Assembly (NCBI GenBank): GCA_011109175.1
Contig: RDEW01000006.1
Location: forward strand, 1,696,133 to 1,760,132
Direction: 5' to 3'
DNA: 64,000 nucleotides
DNA from: Dicyema japonicum
Lineage: Eukaryota > Dicyemida > Rhombozoa > Dicyemidae
Both the position numbers and the translations under genes were made by a program. The notes below the pieces were generated by a model. It did not search any database and was not told the origin of the DNA. It saw only the letters and a list, made by a program, of their open reading frames with translations. Each line of letters opens with the position of its first letter. Positions within the stretch are counted from its first letter, which is position 1. This document shows positions 12,369 through 22,834 of the stretch, piece after piece.

Positions 12369-12450
12369 TTCCTATTTTTGACTTTCTCTTATTGACTATT
12401 TCGCCTATTGAGACTATTCTCCTATTCTTGATTTTCGCCTATTGTTGATT
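12369..12450 (+). repeat. Five-unit degenerate minisatellite in the family-A 5' UTR
   Basis: About five head-to-tail units of 15-18 bp with consensus near TTCGCCTATTNTTGATT, ending just before the start ATG at 12458. Units are imperfect. It lies where such elements carry their promoter or 5' UTR, but a regulatory role is only a guess. Confidence 0.7.
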
Positions 12451-12457
12451 CAGTGGA

Positions 12458-15380
12458 ATGTTACTCGAAAAGTCATCGTCTAATTGCTCTGCCTGCAACA
12501 TGAGCAATTTGAGAAAGTTTGGAATTTCTTGTTCTGCCTGTGGAGTCTTCTTTCACCTCGGGTGTTTGAAGCTCTCTCAGGCCTCTATCCGTGCTCTTGG
12601 GGTATGGCACTGCCGCTCGTGCCTTGGAATTGGTTCGGGGTTTCCTAATGGTCACGCGAGTGCATGTACCTCCGGGGCAAACCTTTCCAATTTGGATCCA
12701 GATTCGCTGCTCAAAATTATCAATGAACGCCGGTCATCGAGGAGTATCCCGGTGAAGATCCCTAAAGCAGCCGCCCCCTAGCTGCCGAAGCCTTAACCAA
12801 AGCAATCGACGATGCACTCCGCTCCGACTCTATAAACGACTGGATACGTTTGTTTAATTTTGCTCCTTTCGCTCTTGGCTCCTCTAGAGATCGCAATGGG
12901 AAGGAGTCTCTCTCGATTGAGATGAAGAACAACATCCGCGCATTTATGGATGGAACTCACTTTACGGACCTCACGTCCTTCTGCATCCGTTCAACTGAGA
13001 CTCGGAGTTCAACTCGGGAAACGGAGATTCTTCGCCTAAGAAAGACCGTACGATCGAAGTTGCTTGAAGGAGGAACCCGATCCGCATTGAAGGCCCTCTC
13101 ACTCTCAGATGGACCACGCAATCCAACCATTGATACTTACAAGACGCTATTGGGGAAACATCCACCCTCTCCGAATGACCTACGCCATTGCTCGCCCCAT
13201 CAGAAGCGACCCCTTTGACCACGTCGCCTGAGGATGTCATCACGGCGTTATGGAACTTTGCACCAAGTAGCTGTGGAGGTCTCGATGGCTTAAGGCCCGG
13301 CCATCTTAAAGACCTTATTTCACCGACTATTGGAGACCAAGCAAGTCGTCTTTCATACTCACTCACTTCTCTTATGAACAGGATATTATCTGGACATTTG
13401 CCTGATTTGATACGTCATATCTTGTTTTCGGCTAGTCTGATTGCCGTCGACAAGAAGGGAGGTGGAATCCGCCCGATCGCGGTCGGATTCACTTTCAGAA
13501 GACTAGCAGCCAAGATTGCTTCCAGATTTTCTACGTCAATCTTGTCAAAATCCTTACTTCCCAGTCAAGTTGGAGTCGGAGTTCGTCTTGGATGTGAGGC
13601 AGCCGTTCACTCCGTCAGAAGATTCAGGAACAGCAGCATTCAAGACTTTAAAAGGCACATTATGGTAAAACTGGACATCAAGAACGCTTTTAACAGCTTA
13701 AGAAGAGACTGCATTCTGGAGGCCTGCAAGGAAAGATGTCCGTACATATTTGAACTGGTCAATTATTCATACGGAAAACCTTCATCACTATTGCACGGGG
13801 ATTTCATAGTTCCATCGTCCTCAGGTGTTCAACAGGGCGACCCCTCGGACCACTGCTGTTCTCCCTCGGCATTGAGAGGATCACGAAGCTCTCTAGATGC
13901 CCACTCAACATCTGGTACCTCGATGACGCTGTCTTAGGAGGTCCCCCGGAAACGGTCTTCCAGGACTTAGAAGTACTCACCCCGCGCTGTCCGAGGTGGG
14001 TCTTCAGTTGAATATAACGAAATGTGAAATAACAAACTGTGGTCTTGCTGACGATGACTTCTCTTCAATTGTTCAAAAATTTTACTCCTTGTTTCCCGGT
14101 GGGATTTCGACCCCTGAAAATGAATTGATTTTTCTTGGATCCCCGATCACTAGTAATGCGATGAAGCATGTCCTCCTTGACAAAAAACGACTCCTATGCG
14201 ATTCGCTGGAAAGATTACAGCTGCTGGACTTGCACACAGCACTATTCCTATTGAAAAGAAGTCTCAACATCCAGAGAATCTCCTATCTACTAAGGACAGC
14301 TCCATATTATTCTCAACTGGAGCTGCTCGAGAATTTTGATTTGTCTCTCCTCAGCTCGACGGAGCAAATATTTAATGTCCGATTCGACGATGATACATGG
14401 ATGCAGGCTACACTCCCAGTTAGATTCGGGGGTCTTGGAATCCGTCGAACTTTGGACGTCTCACTTCCCGCTCATTTATCATCACTCACGGCCTGCGAAC
14501 CTTTGGTCAGGAGGATTCTACACTCCCCACCCGAATTCTCAACTGACCAAGAGATAATCCACGCACGAGAAGCCTGGAATGCCACCAACCTCCCCCTGCC
14601 TCCTTCCCAAGATCGCCAGCGAAACCTGGACAACTTATTATGCTGGAAATCATTTGGACTCCTACTGAATCTGCCAATCAGCACCGACGCGCTTGTTTGC
14701 TTTCGGGGGCTTCCCCTGAGAGCGGAGCTTGGCTAAACGCCATCCCCAATGGAGCTTTGGGCACTTTTCTGGATGATGAATGCGTTAGAACTGGTATCTC
14801 TCTGCGGCTGGGACTAAAAGTATGTGTACCTCACCCGTGCCGATGTGGCATCCTGATAGACTGCTATGGCCTGCACCCTCTCGCCTGCAGGAGGAGCGCT
14901 GGCAGATCCCCAAGGCACAAGGCTCTGAATGAAATTGTCAGGCGAGCTATGGATGCTGCTGGATACTCGGCCATTCTTGAACCGGTCGGGTTATGCAGAA
15001 GTGACGGGAAACGACCGGACGGGATGACCATATTTCCATTTGAGGCCGGGAAACCACTGGTTTGGGATGTGACATGTACAGACACGTTCGCCCAGAAAAA
15101 TCTTCACGAGAGTGCTACAAGGGCCTGTTCAGCATCCGTAAAGGCGGAGAAGGCCAAACTCGTTAAATACGCCGACCTTCCCGATGATGTCAAATTTGTT
15201 CCCCTTGCTATGGAGACTTCCGGATCCTACTCCCCCTCTACACTCGAGTTTTTCGGACGTCTTGGAAACCGGATCACCTCATGCACTGGAGATCTCCGCG
15301 AACGCCGCTGGCTATTTGAGCGAATTTCGCTCGCAATTTTGAGAGGGAACAGCCACGCGGTGAGAGCGGCAACTACCTGA
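12458..15380 (+). pseudogene. Family-A polyprotein: PHD-like finger, reverse transcriptase, CCHC and REL endonuclease
   Basis: Residues 1-60 hold a PHD-like C4HC3 pattern (CSAC, ISCSACGVFFHLGC, WHCRSCL). The RT region follows from about 13190: SSCGGLDGLRPGHLKDL, KKGGGIRPIAVGFTFRRL, VKLDIKNAFNSLRRD, GVQQGDPS and, in a shifted frame near 13910, WYLDDAVLGG with the catalytic YLDD. The C-terminus has CRCG...H...C (14.84-14.89 kb) then GKRPDGMTIFPFEAGKP and LVWDVTCTD, the REL (R/K)PD...D core. Stops or frameshifts at about 12781, 13200, 13850, 13980 and 14730 break it into five frames, so the copy is inactive unless these are sequence errors. TPRT machinery: REL nicks the target and RT copies the RNA there. 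Confidence 0.85.
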
Positions 15381-15420
15381 CTTCTATTGTTTAAATTAAC
15401 CTTAAAAATATAAAAAAAAT

Positions 15421-15450
<30 letters not shown>

Positions 15451-15452
<2 letters not shown>

Positions 15453-15904
15453 CGGTACTTGTAATAAGATGACAGAATGGATGGGAATAGTAAAGTTTAA
15501 AAGTATGTTATCGAAAAATCAATTTTCTTGGAGGTTGACTCATTGTGTCCCAGCAAACTATGAATATTTAAAAATATTGTTTTTTGTTAAAATAATACTA
15601 GTTAGCTTCAACCTATGGATACTTGCATGATTAAAACTTTCAAGAAACATTTACCAAATACAAGCTACTTTATTTGACAGACTTATTGGAAAAATAAAGT
15701 ACTTCATAACAGACAAATCTACATCGTCAATAATATTCATAAGAGAATGCAATCCCATAGATGGTTGTCTTTTCTTCAACGTACTCTCCGTCGTATTGTA
15801 TATGTAGGAAATCCCATGGGCTCCGATTATTTTAAAGTAGAAGAAACGATCATGCATAAATATCTTGAACGTATGAGTGAGGATAATCAATTTTTGTTAA
15901 TTCT
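15451..15904. other. No recognisable feature
   Basis: Between the family-A tail and the inverted duplication. A 66-codon plus frame at 15747-15944 (QRTLRRIVYVGNPMGSDYF) matches nothing I know and runs across the duplication boundary. Confidence 0.35.
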
Positions 15905-15957
15905 TTACTCTGCAATGATCAGGCATTTATATTTTCTAAACTAATAAGAATCAAGTG

Positions 15958-16178
15958 TAATGTCGGGCATAAAGGCCTGATACTTTGGTTTGATGAGTAA
16001 CGCCGCCATTTGTGAAAATTTCACTGCAAAGGTGGATCGTCTATAAAGGACTCACACAAACAAAAAAGAAGTGAAGATCACTCATGAGTTTTCACTCTAC
16101 AATTAGATAACATGACTTTTCTTTACTTAAATAAAGTGTGTCCTGTCGGGGTTGAGATATAGGTAATATGGCTCTCGT
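15958..16178 (+). mobile_element. tRNA-derived SINE, 5'-truncated (copy in arm 1)
   Basis: Contains the conserved SINE body: a GTAACGCCGCCATTTGTG version of the core, TTTCACTGC, GGATCGTCTATAAAGGACTC, GTGAAGATCACTC and AAATAAAGTGTGTCCTGTC, ending in GGCTCTCG. The tRNA-like head seen at 38.6 kb is not recognisable. Same family as 38298-38592 and 43497-43790. Confidence 0.75.
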
Positions 16179-16730
16179 AATGTGCAGTATGATTTTAATG
16201 AGAACAAAATATAAGAGATACTAAATCCAAAGTGTATTATCAGAACGGCATATAATCTTCCAAATTGTAAATTAGGAGTATCTGTCTGTTGGTGGCAGAA
16301 TGGATGAGATAGTTGAGTTATAAAGTATGTTATCGAAAAATCAGACAATTGATGATTACGATAATCACAGAAAGTTTCCTTAACTACCCATCATTTTCAG
16401 AAAAGTGCAAAGATTACTTTCAATTGACAAAAAGTCCATTAGTTCATTCTATTCTATATTTCTCCGAATTACCAGAAAAATTATTTTTCCAAGAATGATA
16501 CTTTGTATTTACAAGTATTGTTGTGATGATTTAGATATTAGAATAACATGATGTCAATTCAAAAACTAAAAGACATTGATGAATAGTTAAATCAGAAAAT
16601 AATGATTTTCTGAGATGACGTATGATATTTTTGTTGACGTTTAGTAAATTCAGTTATTTTACCATTTTAACAAAACTTGTTTAGTGAAGCCACATAAACT
16701 AAGATGAAAATTATTCAAAATTTTAGTTAA

Positions 16731-17505
16731 TTAATCTTTATTAAGATTTCGTCTTTCATATTTTCCTTTATAATTACGATATAAAGATCTTTTTCTAGCG
16801 TCTTTAAACCAATCATCAATTTGGAGACGAGTCAATTTAGTCTCCTCCATTAGCTGTAACTTTATCTCTGTAGACGGAAACGGATGCTAAACTGAGCCGC
16901 TAAATCTTACCTCAGCATTTTCAAGAAGCCATTTCATTAGTATATTGGTAACTTTTAATGAATATGGTCTTCTTTCTAAAAAATATTATAATTTTGACAA
17001 AACTTGGTATTGTCGGAGGTAGTTCAATTTCCTAATTTAATTTATCAAGTAACCTTGTTAAGGTCAGAGTTATCCGAATCTTTGGGCAATAATGAATTTA
17101 TCTAGGAATACTCAACTTAATTACTTTTGGCTTAATTTCCTCGATAATATGACTAAGACTGGACTGTTTGAATCTTTCAATAAAATAATTAAGCATCTTG
17201 AACTCAATTAGTTGGCACCACAGAGAGCTAATAGCTGAATTCATCTAAAATTTTAAACATGAGTTACAAGGTCGTCAATTTCAGGTTTACTCTCTTTGAC
17301 ATTCTCTAAGCTATCGAAGAATAAATTTAATAAATCCGAAAAATCGTCGACATTAAAATTTCCTAAAGTTATCGTATTTATTTTTCGTGCATTTTGCTGA
17401 GAACGTCGAATAAAAAGTGACTAATAAACATTAGACCATGCAAAACTCTTTAATCAGTTTTTTGATTTCTTTATTTTCATTTGTATCACGGTTCTGATCT
17501 TCCAT
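16731..17505 (-). CDS. MEIS/PKNOX-type TALE homeobox gene, copy 1
   Basis: From ATG 17505-17503 the spliced protein (about 209 aa) has a MEIS-like domain (residues about 20-100: HFLFDVLSKMHEKL, PEIDDLMNSAISSLWCQ, IEFKMLNYFIERF) and a TALE homeodomain (RRPYSLKVTNILMKWLLENA, the loop extension HPFPS, TRLQIDDWFKDARKR). MEIS proteins are nuclear homeodomain cofactors with PBX/HOX partners. All six introns are 22-28 bp and their removal gives one continuous frame. Homeodomain position 51, nearly invariant Asn, is Asp (GAC), and position 50 is Lys. The protein is about half the usual MEIS length. One T is missing near 17376-17386 relative to arm 2 and breaks the frame in exon 2. Upstream, on the minus strand, TATAAATA lies about 10 bp before the ATG, with two further TATAAAA-type motifs 60-80 bp upstream. 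Confidence 0.85.
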
Positions 17506-17599
17506 TATAATATTTATAGACAAATAACTCAAAATAGATATTTCAAATTATGCCCCTTTTTATATGAAGCGCGATTATTTTATACACACGATTATCTCA

Positions 17600-17965
17600 G
17601 AAAGTCAATGTACACACGCTTTATTAGAATTTTTGAATTTTTCCGATTTCACCAAAAAGATTAGTCTCACACGACCTTCCAGGACGAAATCCCCATTGGT
17701 GTGGAGCAAAAAATTAGTTCCTTTAATATGCCAAGACATACTATTTAAGATAATCCTCTCGATATCTACGAAATAGAGCAGACTATTGGTCTATAGCTCA
17801 GAGGTTCCCTCTCAATATCCTTTGGGACCATCTTTACTATAGATCCCTTTCATAATGGTGGAATAAATTTAAGTTTCGCCTCTACAGTTTCTGTAGAACA
17901 TCAAACAATTCGTCCGGTCCCTCTTTGAACATCGTCCTGTCTCACACGCGTTCGCTCTGCATTCC
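17600..17965 (-). mobile_element. LINE RT N-terminal remnant upstream of the homeobox gene (arm 1)
   Basis: The arm-2 copy reads LSYRPISLVCST (RT domain 1) and QWGFRPGRLCKTNLFG (domain 2, like QxGFRPGRS). This arm carries the same remnant in a poorer state. It lies upstream of the homeobox gene on the same strand. Jockey/CR1-like by motif. Confidence 0.6.
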
Positions 17966-17972
17966 CTGATTT

Positions 17973-18744
17973 CGAAATATGGCTAATTTGCGATGATTTA
18001 CTTTATTTTATTAAAAAATTAATTTTCATACGTTTCCAAGATAAAATTCTCACTTTCTATTTATATTTTAGTTACACGATTTTGTTTCTACGAGAACCAT
18101 CCGAAGACTCGAATAAAAATACTACACCGGTCCCCTCCTCCAATATACTAATCAGAATCCTCTCTTCCGACTGACATCCTGGTAAACCTGGCTCGTTTAA
18201 AATGTAAGCACCACGTATATAAAGTGGATGATTTAAAATATGTTCTCTGTTCCTTTGCAATTCTCCCAAAAAAGAGATACTCATTTTCATTAAACAAAAC
18301 TCTCCATTCTTCCTCCGCGTAAAAGTTAGATAAAAATATCTCTGCTAGTGTTCAAAACAGCGAATATTTGTTTGGATTTTTATAGATTCATGGATTCTAA
18401 GTTTGGTCGTGTCATCCTGAATACAAGCAGATTCTCGCGAATTCAGCCTTCATAGCTTTCAACATCCATATTACCAGAATATCCTTTGCTACTATTTTAG
18501 CAGCTGGAATAATGGCTGTTGGGTATCACTTGGTGCAATAACTGTCCAATATTTCCTCTCTCTTAAAAATTGAAATAAAAAATTGAGGATAATAAATTTG
18601 GCACAGTTTTATCAAAAAACGTAAAAACGATGAGAAAAATAACATTAACTAAGAATACCGAGTCTTTATGGTTTTTTAGTATGAAATTTGTTCCATTTTA
18701 TCAAAAAACATAGTATTTTCTAGAATCTCTATTAATAATTTTTG
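17973..18744 (-). other. Unidentified frames
   Basis: A 72-codon minus frame ends at 18072 (LNHPLYIRGAYILNEPG) and an overlapping frame upstream reads AEEEWRVLFNENEYLFFGRI. Both look more protein-like than background, but I recognise no family and cannot join them with confidence. Confidence 0.3.
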
Positions 18745-18835
18745 TCATCTAATTATTATTATCATCGACACTGCAGAGATAACATACAAAACAAAGTCGA
18801 TTAAGATTCCCCTGTGCCGCGCAAACTTTCTGTCA
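18745..18835 (-). mobile_element. Family-C LINE 3' tail
   Basis: On the minus strand: GGCACAGGGGAATCTTAATC, GACTTTGTTTTGTATGTT, CTGCAGTGTCGATGATAATA. This matches the end of the family-C copy at 30.98 kb (GGCACAAGGGAACCTTAATT...GCAGTGCTGATAATAATAAT), including the AAT-type tail. Confidence 0.75.
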
Positions 18836-18984
18836 GTCGGAAATGTGGCGGGTAGAAAGCTCAATTAGAAAGTAAGGATATACAAATGCATTATCGAACC
18901 CATCCTAATTTATAATTGGGGGACATTGATAGTTTTACCGCGTCATGCTCCGGAAGGCACTCATGATACACTATGAGGTCACTA

Positions 18985-19043
18985 ACGAAAATTATACAAT
19001 TATGTGATACAATTATGTGATCTACGAAAATTATACAATTATG
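18985..19043 (+). repeat. 20-bp direct repeat with 19-bp spacer
   Basis: ACGAAAATTATACAATTATG occurs exactly at 18985-19004 and 19024-19043. The spacer repeats the ATACAATTATG half once more. Confidence 0.9.
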
Positions 19044-19171
19044 AGACTCTCACATTTGAGGATGCACTTGGGAGTACCAGCAAATCGTGTGATGGAAGAA
19101 TATTTAATAAAACAAGGAAGATTATTCCTAGGAGGGTCCCAAGACAACTCTACCTTCCGTGACTTAAAAAA

Positions 19172-20150
19172 ATCTGACCTTAATTGACTTTTTGTTTTTT
19201 GTGTTCTTGGAACTGATAATAATGTTGAATGGTCTATTTTTAAAAGGGGTAACGGTTGCTGGCTTGACACGTGATTCAATTCGACAAAATTCTAATATGA
19301 TAGCACAAGAAGGGGGTCAACCGCAAGACCCAAAGGAGCAACCTTAAGAGACAATCATAGCCGATGTTCAGGGTTATTTTCTCCCAGATCTATGGAAGAC
19401 TTTTAAGGATCCCAAAAAATGGACGTGCGTACAACGACAAGTTTGCTTTGTCAGGTTTCAGTTACTTACTTCATTCACCTCAAACAGGGTTCGACATCGT
19501 GTTTTACGGACGGAGAGCGACTTGAGAGACCTGCCTCGAACTAACTGCTTAATTCTTCCAATCAGGCTTCCTATTTCTTACTTTGTGAATGAAAAGCCTT
19601 TCACGGAATTTTTTTTAGTCCCAATATCCTTAGTATCCGTTACTTTACGCGTTTCGCTGGAGAGTGTTTGAAAACGAGCAAGTACTATTGTATTCTATGA
19701 AATTTACTATTTTGTAAATTAATTATTTTGAATTTCAAACACACAGGAATTGATTTACTAGTTCTTTCAATTTTAGACCGAAAAGAACTTTAACTAGAGT
19801 TCTGTGTTATCTGACAATTCATATCTTAAGAATTTAAAGTTTCAACGTCTCCAGACACCATCGCCTCGTTCATCCTCACGGTAAGGAAGACGTAAACTTT
19901 CATATATCATGAAGCTAAGTAGTCATTTTTAGATCTATGTCAATTTGAGAAAATCAAATTACCATTTAATATAACCTCCTTAGTGATTTTCTATCTGTTT
20001 GGCCGCGAGTAGTTTACTCTTAGAAGAATCACACCAAATTTTATCCTTGAGAGTGTTTAAACAATAATTTTACTGATTAATTGTTGGGGTGGTTGTCCCG
20101 CAGAGCAATCCTTGTGTAGTATGGCACATAGTGTCTTTATGTCCTATGTA
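19172..20150 (+). repeat. 1-kb dispersed direct repeat, copy 1
   Basis: Begins in a family-C-like tail (CTGACCTTAATTGACTTTTT) and matches 33768-34777 in the same orientation through GCACATAGTGT. Shared landmarks: GACACGTGATTCAATT, CCAAAGGAGCAACCTTA, GGAAGACGTAAACTTTCATA. No coding capacity is conserved between the copies (frames shift relative to each other), so this is a non-coding repeat or a duplicated segment. Confidence 0.85.
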
Positions 20151-20556
20151 AACTTTTTCCTTTTTTGGAATCAAAAGACTTTAGATACCGAACCTTCACA
20201 TACAAGGAAGCATCGGATGCAACATAGCTTTTTAGAATCCATGGAGTTTTTTGTTTTATTAGATAAATTACCCTTTATGACGACGAAAAGTTTATTTGGT
20301 TTTTCGGCGTGGATTAGAGTTTGCATTTGAGTGTTGATGCTTTATTATGTACTGTATTGATACAAACATCGGAAACCGATTAATCGTAAGCATTAAAATA
20401 TCAACAAAAAATATAGAATCATATAGGCCAATTTTATCAACGAAGCCGATTTTTGAATTACATATTTTTTAATTATGATATGTGACCGCATATAATGGAC
20501 AGCATCAAAATGTCATTTAAATTAATTACGTCCATATAAAATGTATCTTAATTTTT
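20151..20556. other. No recognisable feature
   Basis: Between the 1-kb repeat and the family-A dimer. Short frames only. Confidence 0.4.
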
Positions 20557-21136
20557 TAATTTAAACAATAGAAGTCAGGTAGTTTGCCGCTCTCACCGCG
20601 TGGCTGTTCCCTCTCAAAATTGCGAGCGAAATTCGCTCAAATAGCCAGCGGCGTTCGCGGAGATCTCCAGTGCATGAGGTGATCCGGTTTCCAAGACGTC
20701 CGAAAAACTCGAGTGTAGAGGGGGAGTAGGATCCGGAAGTCTCCATAGCAAGGGGAACCAAATTTGACATCATCGGGAAGGTCGGCGTATTTAACGAGTT
20801 TGGCCTTCTCCGCCTTACGGATGCTGAACAGGCCCTTGTAGCACTCTCGTGAAGATTTTTCTGGGCGAACGTGTCTGTACATGTCACATCCCAAACCAGT
20901 GGTTTCCCGGCCTCAAATGGAAATATGGTCATCCCGTCCGGTCGTTTCCCGAGTTTTTCGGACGTCTTGGAAACCGGATCACCTCAATGCACTGGAGATC
21001 TCCGCGAACGCCGCTGGCTATTTGAGCGAATTTCGCTCGCATTTTGAGAGGGAACAGCCACGCGGTGAGAGCGGCAACTACCTGACTTCTATTGTTTAAA
21101 TTAACCTTAAAAATATAAAAAAAAAAAAAAAAAGTT
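20557..21136. mobile_element. Head-to-head dimer of family-A 3' ends
   Basis: 20557-20950 is the reverse complement of the family-A end (REL core onwards: MTIFPFEAGKPLVWDVTC). 20951-21136 is the direct copy of the last roughly 150 nt plus a short 3' UTR and A tail. Both arms include the stop codon and 3' UTR start, so they overlap in element sequence. The junction TTTCCCGAGTTTTTC shares 2 bp (CG) between arms. The sequence is close to the 15-kb copy, so the event is young. Confidence 0.85.
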
Positions 21137-21215
21137 TCTATATTTTTAATCCCATTTAAACCTATTTTTAACCCCAACCTAACCTCATTTTTGAAATTAT
21201 TGATTAATTATCATA

Positions 21216-21442
21216 ACCCACTTTATTTAACAAACAATAAAAAAGTTAATATTTAATAATCAACAACCTTCCTCGCCTGCCTGTTCGCCAGCCTCCTCAG
21301 GCAGGTTCGATTCTGGTTGCTGAAACAACTCCGAAAGCGCCTTATCTAATTGAACTCTCTGCCCATATGGCATCTCAGGGCTCTGCCTCCTATACTCCAG
21401 TGTCAGGCTCTCTAGGGTTCGCTTTAACTCAGTAGACTGTAA
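21216..21442 (-). mobile_element. 5'-truncated family-B insertion with 13-bp target-site duplication
   Basis: On the minus strand it begins in QSTELKRTLESLTLEYR-type codons and runs through EEAGEQAGEEGC-stop to AATAAAGTGGG. Flanks 21203-21215 and 21443-21455 are the same 13 bp (ATTAATTATCATA on the plus strand), a clean target-site duplication. Confidence 0.88.
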
Positions 21443-21738
21443 ATTAATTATCATATTGTTTATTATATTTAGAAGTTCACCATTTAAAATAATCATTTTT
21501 AATTTTTTTTTTAAATACAAAAAATTTTTTAACAATTAAACAAATGTCAGTTGAGGAAGCCGGCTGCGTGAATTGCGAACGAGTTCCCTCGGAGTATGGC
21601 TATTTCAATCTTTTGTCTTAGCCATAACCCTCTCGTTGATCCTTTTTCTTTCTGGCAAGCAACCATTTTTAATTGTAAAAAAACTAATAAATTTTAATTG
21701 TAAACTTTTAAAATTTGAGATATAAACATCCTAACGCA

Positions 21739-21958
21739 ATTTTGAAATACAACCCTAACCAAACCCTAATTGTCGAAAGCCAATTTGATACTGTTTCCTA
21801 TGCGGCTTTCGGCCTCGGTGTATTTGACTAGGATTCTTGATTGTTCAAAAATATGTAAATTTTTACACAAATTCGAAATACAACCCTAACCAAACACTAA
21901 TTGTCGAAAGCCAATTTGATACTGTTTCCTATTCGGCCGCGGTGTAATTGACTCAGAT
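21739..21958 (+). repeat. About 95-bp imperfect direct repeat
   Basis: 21739-21836 and 21869-21958 share GAAATACAACCCTAACCAAA, TAATTGTCGAAAGCCAATTT and GATACTGTTTCCTAT, then a GC-richer CGGC...CGGTGTA...TTGACT end. Function unknown. Confidence 0.8.
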
Positions 21959-22149
21959 TTTTGGATATATAAGATCGTTAATATTTTTTATTACAATTTC
22001 TAGTCTTAAGAGCAACTCCAAATAACATTTTATTTAAACTTAATTATCAAACCCCGTGTACGAAATAATAAAAAAATAAAAAGTGTCTACTATTTATTTT
22101 AAAATTTTAACAAGTCTCGAGATATTTACATTTTTGATTACATTTTTTT

Positions 22150-22460
22150 CCATATCTTCATAATTATGTACTTTTTTGATGAATCACTGTTTGACACATT
22201 TCCATCATGTCTAATAATCACTTGATCTCCCACGTTTATATTGTCCTCATCATATCGCCATTTTCTTTTTTCTTCATTTCCTCGCCTGCATTTTAAAGAT
22301 TTTCCAGAATCTTCACATTCTGTGGTTCATCTTCCGAACTTTCATTGTTTTCGTAATTTATTTCTTCTTCTGGGTCGGTTCCGTCGAATGTCATTAATGC
22401 GTGTATTTCATTTTCGTTTGGTTTTTTAAACACATTTGTCTAAAACAAAGCGGATGTCTT
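22150..22460 (-). pseudogene. KRBA2/SCAND3-like integrase, C-terminal fragment
   Basis: On the minus strand, RKWRYDEDNINVGDQVIIRH followed by DGN...SKKYIIMKI aligns with KRRRWKYGELNSGDEILLRH / DGD...KKYQVVSK of the integrase gene at 46.7-46.9 kb. It is preceded by an acidic stretch (TFDGTDPEEEINYENNESSE). Third member of this integrase family in the window. Confidence 0.6.
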
Positions 22461-22818
22461 CTCTCATTATGTTGTAGAAACTATTCCTCCACATACTACT
22501 AAGTCTATATAGGGCAAAATGGTTTTTATTATGTTCAGACTTCATAAAGCAGATACAATACCTCAATTATCGTTAATTTCAGTTCCTTATCTTCAACTGC
22601 AAATAACCGTTATTTTAGGTCATCCTTCAGTAAAAATGCTTTACCGTCTTCAAAAAAAATTTTTCGGTAGTTCTTTTCATCGAAATCGCTGTTTCCTGTT
22701 TAATGAAATTCAATTCCAACAAACTCGTCAGACACGTGTTATTAAAAAATAATTAAAAATATAAGATTATAATAAATTTTATATAAAAATATATTCTACA
22801 ATGGGATAATATTTGTTT
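22461..22818 (+). other. Unidentified frame
   Basis: A 77-codon frame (22519-22752, GHPSVKMLYRLQKKFFGSSF) sits between the integrase fragment and the family-B insertion. I recognise no domain. Confidence 0.25.
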
Positions 22819-22834
22819 TTATAATTTATTTTGC

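Larger units (their letters stand above)
12300..15450 (+). mobile_element. Near full-length family-A non-LTR retrotransposon (PHD / RT / REL)
   Basis: A single-ORF element of about 3.1 kb: a 5' UTR with a small tandem repeat, a zinc-finger N-terminus, reverse transcriptase, and a C-terminal restriction-enzyme-like endonuclease, ending in a roughly 30-nt 3' UTR and a 40-nt A-rich tail (about 15408-15446). This architecture (RT plus C-terminal REL, no APE domain) defines the R2/NeSL/CRE/Hero/Utopia group. I cannot pick the clade without a tree. Copies or fragments of the same family lie at 11.3, 11.9, 20.6, 34.8, 52.5 and 53.8 kb. I saw no obvious target-site duplication. Confidence 0.85.
15905..17972 (+). 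repeat. Inverted duplication, arm 1 (2.07 kb)
   Basis: This segment is present again as its reverse complement at 40636-42703, about 22.7 kb away. Homology starts and ends sharply and covers a SINE, the TALE homeobox gene with its upstream region, and a LINE RT remnant. I see scattered substitutions plus small indels (for example a roughly 30-bp deletion in the arm-2 SINE). Confidence 0.9.

Noticed and set aside
17564-17776. 70-codon plus-strand frame upstream of the homeobox gene
   Set aside because: It is antisense to a LINE RT remnant and the promoter region; the mirrored copy in arm 2 gives the same antisense frame.
20881-21099. Continuous 72-codon plus frame across the family-A dimer junction
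   Set aside because: It merely reads through the junction of two inverted arms and has no independent meaning.
21741-21905. CCCTAACC-AAACCCTAA strings as interstitial telomere repeats
   Set aside because: Only two hexamer-like units per copy, embedded in a larger direct repeat; no array.
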